From Channallabes apus (lineage: Eukaryota; Chordata; Actinopteri; Siluriformes; Clariidae): a DNA stretch of 64,000 bases. The notes below the pieces were generated by a model. The model worked only from the letters and a program-made list of their open reading frames with translations, was not told where the DNA came from and made no database searches. A program made the translations under genes and the position numbers. Every line of letters starts with the position of its first letter. Position 1 is the stretch's first letter. Positions 10,961 to 22,239 of the stretch are shown here, piece after piece. The DNA lies in assembly GCA_030522415.1 (NCBI GenBank), contig CM060127.1, positions 12,905,646 through 12,969,645 of the forward strand, written 5' to 3'.

Positions 10961-11438
10961 TCGTCATCGGCCCGATCGTGTCGTCTTTCGTGGCCATTAC
11001 ACCTTATGAAAGGTGTCCAAAAGGAGCAAGGATATAACCAGGGCCGTTTCGAGGCTTCAGCACACGAGGCTGAAGTTTAGCTTCTCATTCGCAGCTTCCG
11101 TTACTGCGCTAGTTTGGTGGCAAAGCGGCTGGAACGCATCAGCTGGTTTTTACTGACCGTAGCCGGGACTTTTCCATCAGAAAGAAAGTGAATCCATGCA
11201 GCTCTTTGGTCCTTTGAGTCGGATAGCTGATGTAATGTTTAGTGCAGGTTTGCGTGCCTTTTACAGAGCTGCTCTCACGTTTACCTCTAGACCTGGACAG
11301 TGAATATGACGGTGGCTTTTCAGAAGTGCCGCTAGTGTGGAAAACGTTATGTTTCCTTATGAAAGTACCCAGCCAGACTGCGGGCGGAGAAACACTCAAG
11401 TAAAGACGCGGTTGTTGAAAGAATCATGAAGTCTAAAT
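10961..11438. other. Unassigned sequence between two transposon pieces
   Basis: CpG-bearing, without low complexity, and of transposon-like setting. It may be internal sequence of the family 3 element that is missing from the second copy. No frame longer than about 100 codons and no motif was recognised. Confidence 0.35.
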
Positions 11439-12128
11439 TAGGGCTGCACGATATTAGGAAAATATGCGATATGCGATATTGTTGTTGAATACTGCGATAA
11501 CGATATTTCTTGCGATATAACATTTCCCTAGAGAAATGCATTTTTTTATTATTATTATTGCCTATTTTTTTATTATTTTTTTATATGTAATGATCATACT
11601 AAAGTAATCAGGTAATAGATTCATCTGATTAATTAAATCTAATTCCGGCTAAAAAGAAACTATATGTCAAGGAAGTTGCAAATATTTATACTTCAAAACA
11701 CGCACACACACGCACGCACACACACACACACACGCACGCACGCACGCACGCACACACACACTCTCGCTCCGCGACCGGCACTAGGACCCGGAAGTAATGC
11801 GGGCACGAACCCGGAAGTATAAGAGGAGTAAACAATCCATTGCATACAGCTTAGTCACTGAGTTCGCCATGTCGGTTCAGATTGTTTACTTTCTGATTCG
11901 AGTGTGTGTTTATAGGACGCTGGTTAAATGTGTGTTTTTCCCTTGCTCCTCTTCTGTGAGAGTCCTTAAACTAATTCGTGTGGTTATCCTGCCTACTCGC
12001 TTGCTTCCGCGTTTGGGTTTACCGTCCACGCTACAAAGGGCTAACGGCTAATCGCTAAGTCTTCTGATCATCCCGGGTTAGTTCGCGACAGAATGAAGTA
12101 TAAAGATATAAATAATATATATATATAT
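11439..12128 (+). mobile_element. hAT family 1, partial copy
   Basis: Begins with TAGGGCTGCACGATAT, the same terminus as the complete element at 29041-30192, and follows the right half of that element in reverse. The shared module at 11780-12090 carries two CCGGAAGT (ETS-type) words 23 bp apart and a CGCCATGTC word. Compared with the complete copy it lacks about 250 bp between 11700 and 11760, replaced by a (CA)n/(CGCA)n tract. It stops in an (AT)n stretch at 12116-12128, where the next element begins, so the other terminus is missing. Confidence 0.75.
11701..11761. repeat. (CA)n/(CGCA)n microsatellite
   Basis: Alternating CA and CGCA units, located at the internal deletion point of the hAT copy. 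Confidence 0.95.
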
Positions 12129-12475
12129 TAGAGCTGGGCCGATAAACGATATCATATCGAATCGCGATTTATTTGATTTTAAAAACGATGAAAAGCTATA
12201 GACATTTTTTGCTCGATATGGATTAATCTAAGAGCCAATCACACAGCAGAACAACACGACAACATCCAATCACCGTGCAGCTTGCGCGTGCCTTGCAGGT
12301 CAAAGTTAATTTCCTACCGCACTTTGCGAAGCAAACTTGACACCAGGACGACAAAAAAAAAAAAAAAGAGTGGAAGCAGCGACGAAAGTGAATCTAACCT
12401 CGAGTTATTATCCAAAGATGTTGAAATTGTCGACAAAAAAGGTAACACGAACTCCGTTATATGAACCTATTCTAA
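12129..12475 (+). mobile_element. hAT-like 5' fragment (family 3), copy 2
   Basis: Starts TAGAGCTGGGCCGATAAACG and parallels 10523-10860 with only scattered substitutions. It lies directly after the (AT)n end of the family 1 piece. Homology to copy 1 ends within a few bases of each copy's Trp/stop codon. Confidence 0.6.
12348..12464 (+). pseudogene. Second BED-finger hAT transposase scrap
   Basis: Same reading frame as 10738-10854. The ATG is ACG here and the Trp codon of the SVIW motif is a TGA stop (12462-12464), so this copy is dead at the exact residue where the zinc finger would begin. Confidence 0.4.
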
Positions 12476-13058
12476 ATAACAACAGTAATAAGTATAAGAA
12501 TTCAGTAGTGTTTATAACGGCTTTGATAATAACGGGCCGTGATTGTCACTGCCGTAACAAAATGAAAGGATTGCGTAGACTGATTAATTAAGGTTTCAGA
12601 AATGCTACAGGCAGTAGTCTTTATATAAATATAAGGCTGAGCGTAAAACAGCACAGGAACACAAAGGGGCAGCACTTCAAGCAAGTTTTCAGCTACAGTA
12701 CAATATGTACAGCAGGTTATGGTCATGTGACTAAATAGGGATCGAGCAGCATGTGGTTTAGGAAATGTCAAAACAATCGGCTTGTTGCAATGATACCGTA
12801 TGAGGTAATGGAGTATGAGTTAAAGCTTTCTTTGTGACCGGAGGAACTACACTTAACAGTCATATCACTGTCTCTTGAATAGTACTTACTGTATACACAC
12901 AGTCATTTCTCACTAGTATTAATGTGAATTATCGCCGAATTGGTATATTAATGTATCATGTAAAAACATCAATCAGAGCAGACTGACTTCCTCGTCTGCG
13001 ATCGGCATGAGAGGGGTGGTGGGTGTATGTTTTGTACTGTATTTACTTTTCCTTTATA
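12476..13058. other. AT-leaning non-coding stretch
   Basis: No recognised repeat or exon. The 89-aa minus-strand frame at 12502-12771 has no family resemblance. Confidence 0.5.
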
Positions 13059-13313
13059 ATCCTACAGGTGGAGCGCTCTAAACTATCTACACTTTAGCAG
13101 GCAGTACCCGTACTTGCTTGTGGTAGAAGTAAATAATTTGCTAAGTTTGTTTAAAAAAAAAAAAAAAATTAGATGAGACTTAATTATTGTAACCAGTCAT
13201 AACGCACAGGCGGGATTTGTAGGAAAATGGGGGAATCCTAACCATTTGAGACGCGATTCAGTTATATATCGCAATCCTTTTGTGTAGCAATTCATGTATC
13301 GACTAAACTGATT
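13059..13313 (+). mobile_element. hAT-like dispersed family 2, copy b
   Basis: ATAATCCTACAGGTGGAGCG, then GGCAGTACCCGTAC and TGTGGTAGAAGTAAATAATT match the family 2 block. The downstream TTGTGTAGCAATTCATGTAT word (13280-13300) also belongs to the family, but in a different order, so the locus is rearranged. A poly-A run lies at 13153-13168. Confidence 0.5.
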
Positions 13314-13432
13314 TATTGGCACACTGTCCAGGGTGTACCCTGCCTCGTGCCCTGAGTCTCCTGGGATAGGCTCCAGGTCCCCGCGACCCTAAATACAGGA
13401 TAAAGCGGTATAGAAGATGAATGAATGAATGA
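13314..13432 (+). mobile_element. SINE family 1, 3' fragment
   Basis: The body from CCAGGGTGTACCCTGCCTCG to the tail is present on the plus strand and ends in (TGAA)n at 13417-13432. The tRNA-like head is missing, as expected for a 5'-truncated insertion. Confidence 0.8.
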
Positions 13433-13454
13433 TTTTAGAATTTATGTATGTTTG

Positions 13455-13712
13455 TGTTTGAGGTGGTTGATATTTCTGTTCTCCTAAAATCCTATAATTG
13501 TGGAGCTCTCTAAACTATTCACTCATTGGCAGGGAGCACAGAGTCCTGTGTGGTAGGAGCAAAGTTTGTTTAGAATTATAACATAATATAAAATATAATA
13601 ATGTCAAATCAGGAATGTTTATAAAATCACAATACAATCGAATCGCCAGCTAGATATCATGATAATATCGTATCAGGTGGCACCTGGTGATTCTCATCCC
13701 TACTCCGCTTGA
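13455..13712 (+). mobile_element. hAT-like dispersed family 2, copy c
   Basis: Carries the family block (ATAATTGTGGAGCTCTC; GGCAGGGAGCACAG; TGTGTGGTAGGAGCAAA) and the characteristic right end, ATCGTATCAGGTGGC followed by CTGGTGATTCTCATCCCTA. That end is the most complete terminus of the family in this window. Confidence 0.55.
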
Positions 13713-14920
13713 ACCTTAACATGAGTGTAACTAACTTAACATTAGAAGGAAAAAACTCTTTTTCTTATTTTGTTCCATTTTCAGCAAATTAAACTCTTTA
13801 CAGCAGGCAGGACCACAAATAGCGACAAATAAGCAAGAGTACAGTGTCGCGTGAAAACGACACAGCCTGAAACTTGAGATTCGGATACAGAAAAATATTC
13901 ACTCTACTACCTGGGAAGAAAAAAAAGAAAAAGGTAAAACTGTAATATCACATTTAGCACCCATTTGCTTTCCCAATATAATATGATTTTACAGAATATA
14001 AATGCCATGCTATTACTGCGAGCCCTTTTACACAAAACCACACGTACTGTAACTGTGTTATGTGACTAAGCGCAGAGCCTTGGAGCTTAATCGTTTGTAT
14101 AAAAAAAAAATAGCCTTAAAAAACTTTATACCTGGAGTTAGATGTCAACTTGAACCCCTGAGAAAATCTGTAACAACATACTTTCCTTCAAGGTAAAAAG
14201 ATAAATAAATAAATTGACCTGGCAGTCAGAACAGTGGGCTCTCGGTCAACGAGCCAGAGAAAATACTCGACACCTCGAGTTCAGATTACTAGAAAGCTTT
14301 CAGAGGTGCCGCTTCAGAGGTCCGAGGGAAATGTTTGATGTAAAAATGTAAAACCGCGGAGAGAAGGAACGAGCACGATGTTAAACTCGATCGTTACCGC
14401 CATAAGGTACGACCGTGTTAAAGTGGACGATTATATCGGCATCATCTAGGTTTATGTCACTGTCTGTCTTTTTATGTACAGCGTTATCATTCCATAACCG
14501 TAAAACTTTTTTCCTTGGATTGTTTTTTGGTATAAACAGATCAGACTGCATTCATCATCCCCCCCACAATAACATTCCACTCCCATAATTTCTCTCGTTT
14601 ATTATGATTAATATTTCGTACGGGCACATAAACGGTACCAGAGGGTCCTAATACGGCTAATGATGCCGGATAGTTATTACTCTGCATTGATGAGCAGTCA
14701 GTATTTCGAGGTCCATATTAATTCACCGCATCCGCAGTTTTTCATTTTAATTATATTTTTTCTCCCCTTTTCCCAGGGTAATTAGTAATTACACACATTA
14801 GCGCAAGCACGGCTGGGTAAAAGCGCGGATGCAGGGTTTATCTGTATGTTCGACTGCAAGTCGCCAGTTGAACAGGAACGTCCCGTGAAGGATAAAAATC
14901 CTATAAAACAATCGAGCCGG
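13713..14920. other. Non-coding; possible regulatory block at 14590-14840
   Basis: No repeat or exon was recognised between 13713 and 14580. The stretch 14590-14840 lacks low complexity and contains several homeodomain-type words, such as GGGTAATTAGTAATTAC at 14777-14793, plus CGCAAGC-type CpG words. Conservation is not testable here. Confidence 0.35.
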
Positions 14921-14957
14921 TGTGGAGTGGAGTGGAGTGGAGTGGAGTGGAGCGGAG
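14921..14957. repeat. (GGAGT)n pentanucleotide array
   Basis: About six GGAGT units with one GGAGC variant at the right end. Confidence 0.9.
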
Positions 14958-15662
14958 CAAGCGAGCGACTGGATGATTCGAAGCATCACCAGCGACCGCT
15001 CGTGACCCCCAAGGAGAGGAGTAGACTCTGGAGAAAACAGAGGGAGGAAAGCTAATGGCCCACACATGTTTAGCACTCGTCCTTGTTGAAGGAAGAAAGA
15101 CAAAGCTTTGACCTTGTCTGTCTGAAACATCAAGGAGGAAGCAGTGATATCAGGGCCAGTCTGTGTAAGAGCTCCAGTGTTGCTTTATATCTGAATAAAG
15201 CCGGTAAACAGGCTGTTTTTTCGAAGCGCTGCTGTTTGTTGCTTTAATAGAAATATATAAATACTTTCCAACGAACATCTCATCGCAACTGCTCATTCTC
15301 TCACTCTATCTGGTGTGATTTTAAAGTTGAAAGTGCTACAGCCTGAATTTGCTCCTTATTTATCACGGTTTATACTGTAAGCCGCCATTTTGTTGAGCTG
15401 TCTGGATTCAGCGTCTCTGTACATGCATGGATCGGTAAAGGAGGTGCCAACTTTATGGCCAAATGTATTAATATAAAATAAAAGATTTTCTGTATCCGTG
15501 AAAGCAATCAGGCAATTGTTAAAGGGTGTGTTTAACACTATGGTGGCTTTTTAGTATTTGTAGCACGACAGTTGTTTATGTCAAGACAACGTGGATGAAT
15601 GAAGTGTGCTCTGAGCCACTCGGTTTGATGCAAACGTTTTAAAAAATGCTGTACGTCCATGA
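14958..15662. other. Unique non-coding sequence
   Basis: No recognised repeat, exon or RNA gene. The minus-strand frames at 14798-15133, 15356-15538 and 15538-15750 have no family resemblance. Confidence 0.45.
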
Positions 15663-15947
15663 ATGAGGTTTGCGGCCAAGGTGGTTTGTTGTTTCCACTG
15701 CAGTAATTCCGCGAATGGACCACCTGATCATCTAAAAACGACGTCGCCAACTTGGAAAAAGACGCATCTGTCAGTGGGAACGGTACAGAACCAACACAAC
15801 TTGCATGTTACAGGATCTCATCTAGAAGATATTTCCACATCCCTGTACAGTCCTGACATCACTGCAAGGTTCAACTCAATTTCCACGTTTGAGCCATTGA
15901 AGGAGTTCCTGGGAGGCCGGCGTTTCAGAAGTAACTCAGACAGGTAG
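15663..15947 (+). pseudogene. Mariner-like transposase C-terminal relic
   Basis: Near the end of the frame, residues give S-L-YSPDI followed about ten residues later by F-EPLKEFLGGRRFRS. Mariner-type DD34D transposases have SPDLAPSD-F-LF-PLKE-L-G-RF at this point, where the last catalytic Asp lies. Here that Asp region is degraded (TARFNS replaces the catalytic-Asp stretch) and the N-terminal two thirds are missing or unrecognisable. A second copy of the GGAGTTCCTGGGAGGCC segment lies at 46422-46510. It is dead. Confidence 0.5.
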
Positions 15948-16440
15948 TGCGGTCATAGCTCCGGTGTACTGAGAAAACTTCCTATCTTGATGGTATTCAC
16001 GTGTTAGTGAAACGCCAGGATGAAGAGAGCATTAGTGTAGCAGGGGGTTACATAGAGAAATAAAAGAAAATAACTGTGATCTGTTATTCTGTTAATCAAA
16101 AGTCCCGCTTTCACTCCAACGCCTCTCGTATTTTCCAAGCAGTGAACAAGGAGTTTTCAGAGAGCACCCGAACGAACACCTCCATGAAATTTAATCTTCA
16201 CCGAATAAGGCTCGAGCCGTGCGATTGAATCGATTACACGATTCAGACGATTCGATTCACTGAATCAGTGGCCCAGTTATTGATTCTGAATCGATTCACA
16301 CATTTTAAATTAGGGTTGGGTACACGTACAAAGGTTGGGTACACATGCACATACAGTACAACTTTGGCAGAAAACACAACCTGCCTCCATTTTCTTCATA
16401 ATACTTTACAAAGACTCGCGTTTTCCAAGAGGATCGCTTT
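15948..16440. other. Non-coding, with degraded hAT-like words
   Basis: Around 16200-16330 the words GATTCGATTCACTGAATC and TGAATCGATTCACACATTTT recur. They match DNA near 20815-20840 and belong to the repeat that continues at 16441. Nothing else was recognised. Confidence 0.4.
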
Positions 16441-16715
16441 TTTTCTTCGTTTGAATTTATGAGTGGTTGATGCCATACTGCCACCTACTGGACTGGAGTG
16501 TGGAACAGGAGATTATAAAATAAATTGTGACATTACATACAATTAATGTCGCAAGTTATGCGATGTTTCAGGAAGTGTTTATTAGATCATTTTAATCCTT
16601 TAATACTAAAAGATGTATAGCTGCGGGGAATAAAGGTTGAAAGAATCAAAATGTAAATGGCGATGCTCAAAATATCTTATCGAATTGAATCAACAGAATA
16701 TGATTCACAGCTCTA
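16441..16715. repeat. Dispersed repeat with CTCF-like word, copy 1
   Basis: CCACCTACTGGACTGGAGTG and the flanking ATTGAATCAACAGAATATGA... GATTCACAGCTCTACA are shared with 20810-21120. The core alone recurs in opposite orientation at 49655-49700. Probably an old DNA transposon; class not assigned. Confidence 0.6.
16476..16491 (-). promoter_or_regulatory. CTCF-core-like motif in repeat
   Basis: On the minus strand it reads CCAGTAGGTGGCAGTA, which fits the vertebrate CTCF core CCASYAGRKGGCRS at every position. Occupancy is not implied by sequence alone. Confidence 0.4.
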
Positions 16716-17246
16716 CATAGGGCTGATATGTAGCTGAATTGGTGTGTTTTTTTTTGTAGCTACTCTTAACAGTGCGTGTTTGTTAGACAAACAATCAGTG
16801 GTTTGTGGTAATGCAAAAGCCGGTTCAGTATCGTACACTACCACTTGTGTTTTTGAAGAAGCACACTGCACAGTATGGCTCTTTAGATGCCTAAGAAATT
16901 GCAACCAGCATCACACTTGTGTTTTCTTTTCAGCCACGGGTAAATAATTTCTTCTCATTTCCTCATCCTTGACTTTACAGTAGCATTTTTTTTTTATTTC
17001 AAAATGTGTCTCTATCAAGCCAAGTCACCGCGGCGATGTTTACATGATGTTTACCTCGGCAGCCGTTACCTGTTCCGCTCCATCGCGCCACATGACGCAT
17101 CTATTTACAGTCAGCGCGTGAACGCTGCATTACTCCTGCCGTCCTTTCTCCGTTTAGAAGAGACGTGCGATTATAATAGGAACCAGGAACATGTTAATAC
17201 GGTTTAGAATTACCACTAATGATGTGGTGACACTCAGTTCCAGTTC

Positions 17247-17247
<1 letters not shown>
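16716..17247. other. Non-coding, no recognised feature
   Basis: Two opposing frames (16713-16904 minus and 16744-16947 plus) overlap and have no family resemblance. No exon signals. Confidence 0.5.

Positions 17248-17302
<55 letters not shown>
17248..17302. repeat. Long (GT)n microsatellite
   Basis: About 27 uninterrupted GT units, one of the longest in the window. Alternating purine-pyrimidine DNA of this length can adopt Z-DNA. Confidence 0.97.
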
Positions 17303-17305
<3 letters not shown>

Positions 17306-17377
17306 GAGTGGAGAGAGGAAACACAGGGACGCAGCCAGGGAATACAGACTGCTGTTTGTTTGTGTGTTTGTAGAGCA

Positions 17378-17653
17378 AGGGGCAGAGAGAGAGAGAGACA
17401 GCGGGAGAGACAGAGAGAGGGAGAGACAGAGAGAGGGAGAGACAGAGAGAGGGAGGGAGAGACAGAGAGAGGGAGAGACAGAGAGAGGGAGAGACAGCGG
17501 GAGAGAGAGGGAGAGACAGAGAGAGGGAGAGACAGAGAGAGAGAGGGAGAGACAGCGGGAGAGAGAGGGAGAGACAGAGAGAGAGACAGAGAGAGGGAGA
17601 GGGGGAGAGAGACAGAGAGAGGGAGAGACAGAGAGAGGGAGAGAGAGAGATGG
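17378..17653. repeat. GA-rich minisatellite, about 16-bp unit
   Basis: Units of the form GAGAGAGGGAGAGACA repeat about 17 times, with GACAGCGGGAGAGA variants interspersed. The purine strand is the plus strand throughout. The frames at 17154-17787 (minus) and 17247-17696 (plus) are open only because of this array. Confidence 0.95.
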
Positions 17654-17817
17654 AAACAGTAGTGAAATCCTTGGAAAGAGAAATAGAAGGACATGAAAAA
17701 TAAGAAGATAAACGGCAGGTGAAGGGCATCATAAAGAGAAAAATGTTCACTTCGGGACATCACTTCTCTGTACGCTCTAAATTTCATATACAGTAGATAT
17801 CTGTCTATACTGTAGAG

Positions 17818-17850
17818 TCAGCTCCATAATTATTGGCACCCGCGGTGTTC
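17818..17850. mobile_element. Possible transposon terminus
   Basis: CTCCATAATTATTGGCACCC matches the end of a common fish DNA element as I remember it (ATAATTATTGGCACCCTTGG). Only about 30 bp is recognisable. Confidence 0.3.
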
Positions 17851-19250
17851 AAAAAGGTATTGTAACTGAATCATGGGTAGGCCGCCGATTAGATTTCTGG
17901 CTGTTGTGATTTTCAATTCACGTGGATTCCACAACACCGATGTTTACCGTCTGATTTTTTTTCGAAAAGTAAAAACTACTAGAGAATCTAATGAACACCA
18001 AAATGTCGTGTTACTCGCGGTTTTCCGATTATTTAAATGTCACGTCTCTCACAAAGCGATAATATCGATAACGTCGCACAGCTCCAGGAGTGAATGAAAT
18101 ATCAGACATTAAAACATTAGACATTTTGATCGTACTAGTAACCTCCTAATTACATTTTTTTTTACTTTTTAGCTTTTTTAATTGGTTTGATTTATTTATA
18201 TCAAGAAATGCAACATGCTGAATAATAAGTCATGCAACACAACAATATTATACACTGTTCTCAATATTATACTCCTGACTCTCCCTTATTTCTTCATATT
18301 TTCCTTCCCAAGACACAGACTTTCTTGTATTTTTAAAGTAGGCTTGAGGAACAGTATTCCAGGCTTCCTGAAGGACTTTTCTGGTCCTCATTTTTGCAAG
18401 TTTTTGTCTCTCATTATTTCCAGTCCAGTCCCTGTACCTGAGCAGTTTCTGAGGATTGACTTGTTTGTTTTTTGTATTTTTTTGGCCTGTTAGGGCACAC
18501 AGTGACCTATGAATCATTCGAGCTTAAAAAAGATCTACAGTAACTTAAGGCGTTATCTACTGTAGTGAGAACCAGGTGCAGACGATGAGATGATCAGGTC
18601 AGTGATTAGTATACTGCTGATGCTGAATGCTGAGTGATTGGAACAGACGAGAGGGGAAATGAGGACGCTGCTGAGGACGTTACACAAACAATCCACTTTT
18701 CATATTGTATCTTTAAGCATTTTATTTAAGTTTCGTTTGTGTTCATAATTTTTTCATTTCAATATTTAGTAATAAAGCACAGCTCTGGAAAAAGATTATA
18801 TTATTAATTATTATATTGCATGATCTTGAGTTATTTTGATGTGTTGTGATGATGCCATTTTACTTTAAATATACACTTATATCCACAACAATAGTTATAT
18901 TTTGAATTTGTCAGCAGTTAAACTGATCATTTCAACAACACATGCACCTGTAAGAAAAAAAATACATAAGAAACTGATTATTATGCAGTGGTCTGTTATT
19001 ATTATTATTTTTCTGAGCTGTAAATGCAGTCAATTATGAATGAATATATAATTAATGTATTTTTTGGTCATATTGTAATAATTCATTTTAATTATTATTT
19101 TTGCTACAGTATTGTTAGCACTACTGTTATTACTACTATTACACAAGCAATCAAACTCAACCACATAATGAATGTAATTATAAAGTGTTAATAATAATAA
19201 CAATGAAGATTGTATTACCCGTACTGTCCAAGTCTCTTATTAGATTATGT
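17851..19250. other. AT-rich non-coding stretch
   Basis: Increasingly AT-rich towards 18700-19200, with TTATTATT-type runs. Nothing recognisable as exon or element. A (CT)n tract lies at 19252-19274. Confidence 0.5.
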
Positions 19251-19274
19251 TGCTCTCTCTCTCTCTCTCTCTTT

Positions 19275-20077
19275 GTGTTAGAAATGTTAATAACACCATG
19301 ATTGCCTTTATATCCTCTTAGCTCTTGTGTCGTCTCATGCTTCCTCCTTTCCCTCTCCGCCCTCTCTGCACCTCCATCAGACCGTATTCCTGCTCCGAGT
19401 GTCCACTAATGCACAGTAATGTAGCACCTACTCAACACACTCACCTACACACACATACACACACTCCCTCAACTACAATCTAGTACAGGCCCACAGAAAT
19501 GCATTCGGTTCTCCGGTGGTTCCCAAGCCACGTTCTCCGCACGAGCATGTCGTCCAACCACTGGCCTCCGCAATCATGAACAATTCCTCCTACGTTAACG
19601 TTAGCATCCGTGTTTATTAATTAATGTGCAGTTAAAGACAGTGAGAACAAGCCACGGTGATGCTGATGATGACGTGTGTGTGTTTGTGTTCGTGTTTTTC
19701 CACTGAGTCAGTGCCGCTCCAGGTTCAAGCGGTTTAGAAGCGTTGCATAATCCGTCGTAGGAGTTTTATAATGCGAGGCATTAAAATGTAATTACAACCA
19801 CAGAGGAGCTTATAAGTAGTCGTTCCGTCTGCCTCATCCTCCTCTGATGAACGTCCTGGTGCGGCCGCGCGAGGTGAGTAAGTCCTCAGCGACTTGGAGT
19901 TTGATTTGAAAATGGTATTCGGTTTTTTTTTCATGCTTTGTACCGATCGGTATTGGATAGTTTTAAAGGGATCAGTTGCCATGGCAACGATGGAGCCGTT
20001 CTGAACGTAGCCGTTATCTTCGAGTTGAACGCAGAACTAGTGTTCTGAATCATTAGCATGATTGACTAACTATAAAG
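19275..20077. other. Unique non-coding sequence
   Basis: Balanced composition, including a small GC-rich spot near 19855-19875 (GCGGCCGC at 19861). No exon or repeat was recognised. Confidence 0.45.
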
Positions 20078-20125
20078 CAGAGCTGGGCGACATGGTCCAA
20101 AAAGTATCACGATATTGACTAATAT
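20078..20125 (+). mobile_element. hAT-type terminal fragment
   Basis: AGAGCTGGGCGACATGGTCC, then AAAAAGTATCACGATATTGA, is the start of the well-known fish 'gggctgggCGATATGG' hAT group. The rest is lost or too diverged to see. Confidence 0.5.
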
Positions 20126-20809
20126 GAATAAGTATTAAAAAAATAATTAGACATATAATAATTAAATAAATAGATAAGAACCTTGCCATTGCTTTTCCGT
20201 AACCACGACAACCGTAATGCAGACGTTCGATCTTGGAGCACATGCACATCGTCCTCTGATCCCCAACGCCAAGTTTGGGCTTCTTCACTATTTCTTGTGA
20301 AGCTTTTTTGACGTTTCATGGTTTTCTCGGCACTGTGAAGGCTTCAGCCGACTTTTAGCCAGGATGAATGAATGTGTGTCCGTGGCGCTCGTCTCACACA
20401 CCGTTATCAAGAAATATGAGATATACCTGTTTATGAGCTGGTGCGGGAGCACATTTGGGGTTATTAGAGCTCTGTATTTATTTGCCCGAACCCAGGGAAT
20501 GGTTGTGCCGGAGAAGTGTTGATCGAGCCGAGAAAAGACAGAAAAATGTTTTCTTTCGAAAAGAGAGAAACTTTACGATGATGCCAACAACGAAAATGAA
20601 ATCAGACTCATGACCATCTCGGGCTCGCTAAAGGATCGCGATATATCATGGATGTTTCTTCCCTTTTTTAATCAACCACCGGTGATTTCTTGCCCCTTGT
20701 TAGTTCCGGTGTTAAGGCTATGTAGTGTTTTCTTCACCTGTAGCTCAAATTATTATTTTTTCTTGTTCGTCGATTAGATGCATAGAATTGCTAGGCCAGG
20801 TTTTGGCCC
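20126..20809. other. Non-coding, possibly decayed element interior
   Basis: No open coding frame of note (60-70 codons at most), no terminal repeat and no exon signals recognised. Confidence 0.4.
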
Positions 20810-21120
20810 AGGGTTCGATTCAGAATTGATTCACACTTATAAAATGATTAAGGTCAACTTCTAGATCGTAAATGTACTACAAGTTTTACCAACAAAAGAA
20901 AAAAGATTCTTGCTGGCAGTTCATGCAATACCACCCCCTGCTGGACTGGAGTGTGGAGCGGAAGATTGGAAGGAAGGAAATAATTATTCCTGTATTGAAT
21001 TCTAAGAATTATAGCTACTTGAGACAAATCTCAAGACTGTTGAATCAAATCGAACTGAAAAACAGAATCCCAAAAATGTATTGAATCGAATCAACTCGTC
21101 CCAGGATTCACAGTTCTACA
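20810..21120. repeat. Dispersed repeat with CTCF-like word, copy 2
   Basis: Parallel to 16300-16715: AGAATTGATTCACACTTATA, the CCCCCTGCTGGACTGGAGTG core, then TGAATCGAATCAACTCG and ATTCACAGTTCTACA. The CTCF-like word (20929-20944, minus strand CCAGCAGGGGGTGGTA) has one deviation from the core consensus. Confidence 0.6.
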
Positions 21121-21244
21121 GATTAGCTTTGCTAATTTATCTTTCTTTAATAAGCACTAGAGTGAATATCTAATCTCAGTCTGGATAAAATAAGTGCTAG
21201 CTTTAAACAGACACCAACTAGCATTAATAACACCCCCGCCCCAG

Positions 21245-21250
<6 letters not shown>

Positions 21251-21280
<30 letters not shown>
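21251..21280. repeat. (CA)n microsatellite
   Basis: About 15 units, preceded by CGCGCG. Confidence 0.95.
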
Positions 21281-21284
<4 letters not shown>

Positions 21285-21885
21285 AGCGCATCGTTCGAGT
21301 TCTTGAGCGCGTAGAAGCTTTGTCACCATGCTGTCTGCTGGAGTTATGGAGCTAATTAGTTTTGCTTAGCTGATGATGGTTATGGATGAATTCTGACATC
21401 TGCCTACATCTATTCATTTGTGAGAATACATTTGTTCGAAGACGTGCGTCCGCCAAAATAATAGACGGCTTTTTTGTGTTCGAAAGCTTTTCCTCTTGAC
21501 AGTCACATATTGGCGCGCGACGCCGGCCACATGGCTCTGTAAATGTAAAACGTCTGGATTGGAACAGGACTCGGAGTTGTTCAGCTGACGAGCACAGAAA
21601 AAGAAAGTTTATATCGTTAAAAAAATAAAAATAAAAAAATAAATAAAACAAGAAGACAAAAAAAAAAAACCCCTCCAAACCGTCATTAGTCTGTTTTGGG
21701 TTTCACTTGTCAGACGTGCAACGTGTATCTGATGGAGTTTTATTGGTGCGCAGCAGGATCGCTTTACGAACAGCTAAGCGCGCAAACTGAAGAGAATTTT
21801 CTCGGGATAGGATGCTGAGACGTGGTTTAGGGTCGTGTTAATTATTAACAATTCTTAAATGTTGCAGGAAATTGGAAAGCAGGCA
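21281..21885. other. Non-coding, no recognised feature
   Basis: An A-rich patch lies at 21617-21672. CpG words occur near 21510-21530. No exon or element was identified. Confidence 0.45.
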
Positions 21886-22011
21886 TTAAAGGGCATGTAT
21901 TATGCAAAATTTACTTGTCATTCGAAAACTTGTCACTAGTTTATGTGTCATTTTTAGGATCCATGCAAATAAAAATGTGAGACAAAAACCTTAACAATTT
22001 ACTTCATTTCA

Positions 22012-22046
<35 letters not shown>

Positions 22047-22239
22047 TTATTACAAAGGCAGGGCCCTAATGTGACCTCATATTAGAAGACAACCAGGTTG
22101 TCTCCCTCAGCTTCGCTGTTCTCTGAGAAGTATTTCAGCTGGAACATTAACTCTCACACACACACACACACACACACACTTTTTGAAGGATCTGTATTAG
22201 CTGGTTCAAATCAAAATAACAAAATACGTAACCTTTAAA
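21886..22239. mobile_element. TTAA-flanked miniature element (family M), copy 1
   Basis: Left end TTAAAGGGCATGTATTATGC and right end (reverse complement) TTAAAGGTTACGTATTTTG form imperfect terminal inverted repeats bounded by TTAA. TTAA target sites are typical of piggyBac and Kolobok elements. The 354-bp interior holds an (ATT)n tract (22013-22047) and (CA)n (22155-22178) and no transposase, so it is non-autonomous. Related copies lie near 43.1, 50.5, 60.0 and 60.75 kb. Confidence 0.55.

Noticed and set aside
17154..17787. Frames of 149-198 codons on both strands
   Set aside because: Produced by the (GT)n and GA-rich arrays; repeats of Ser-Leu or Arg-Glu only.
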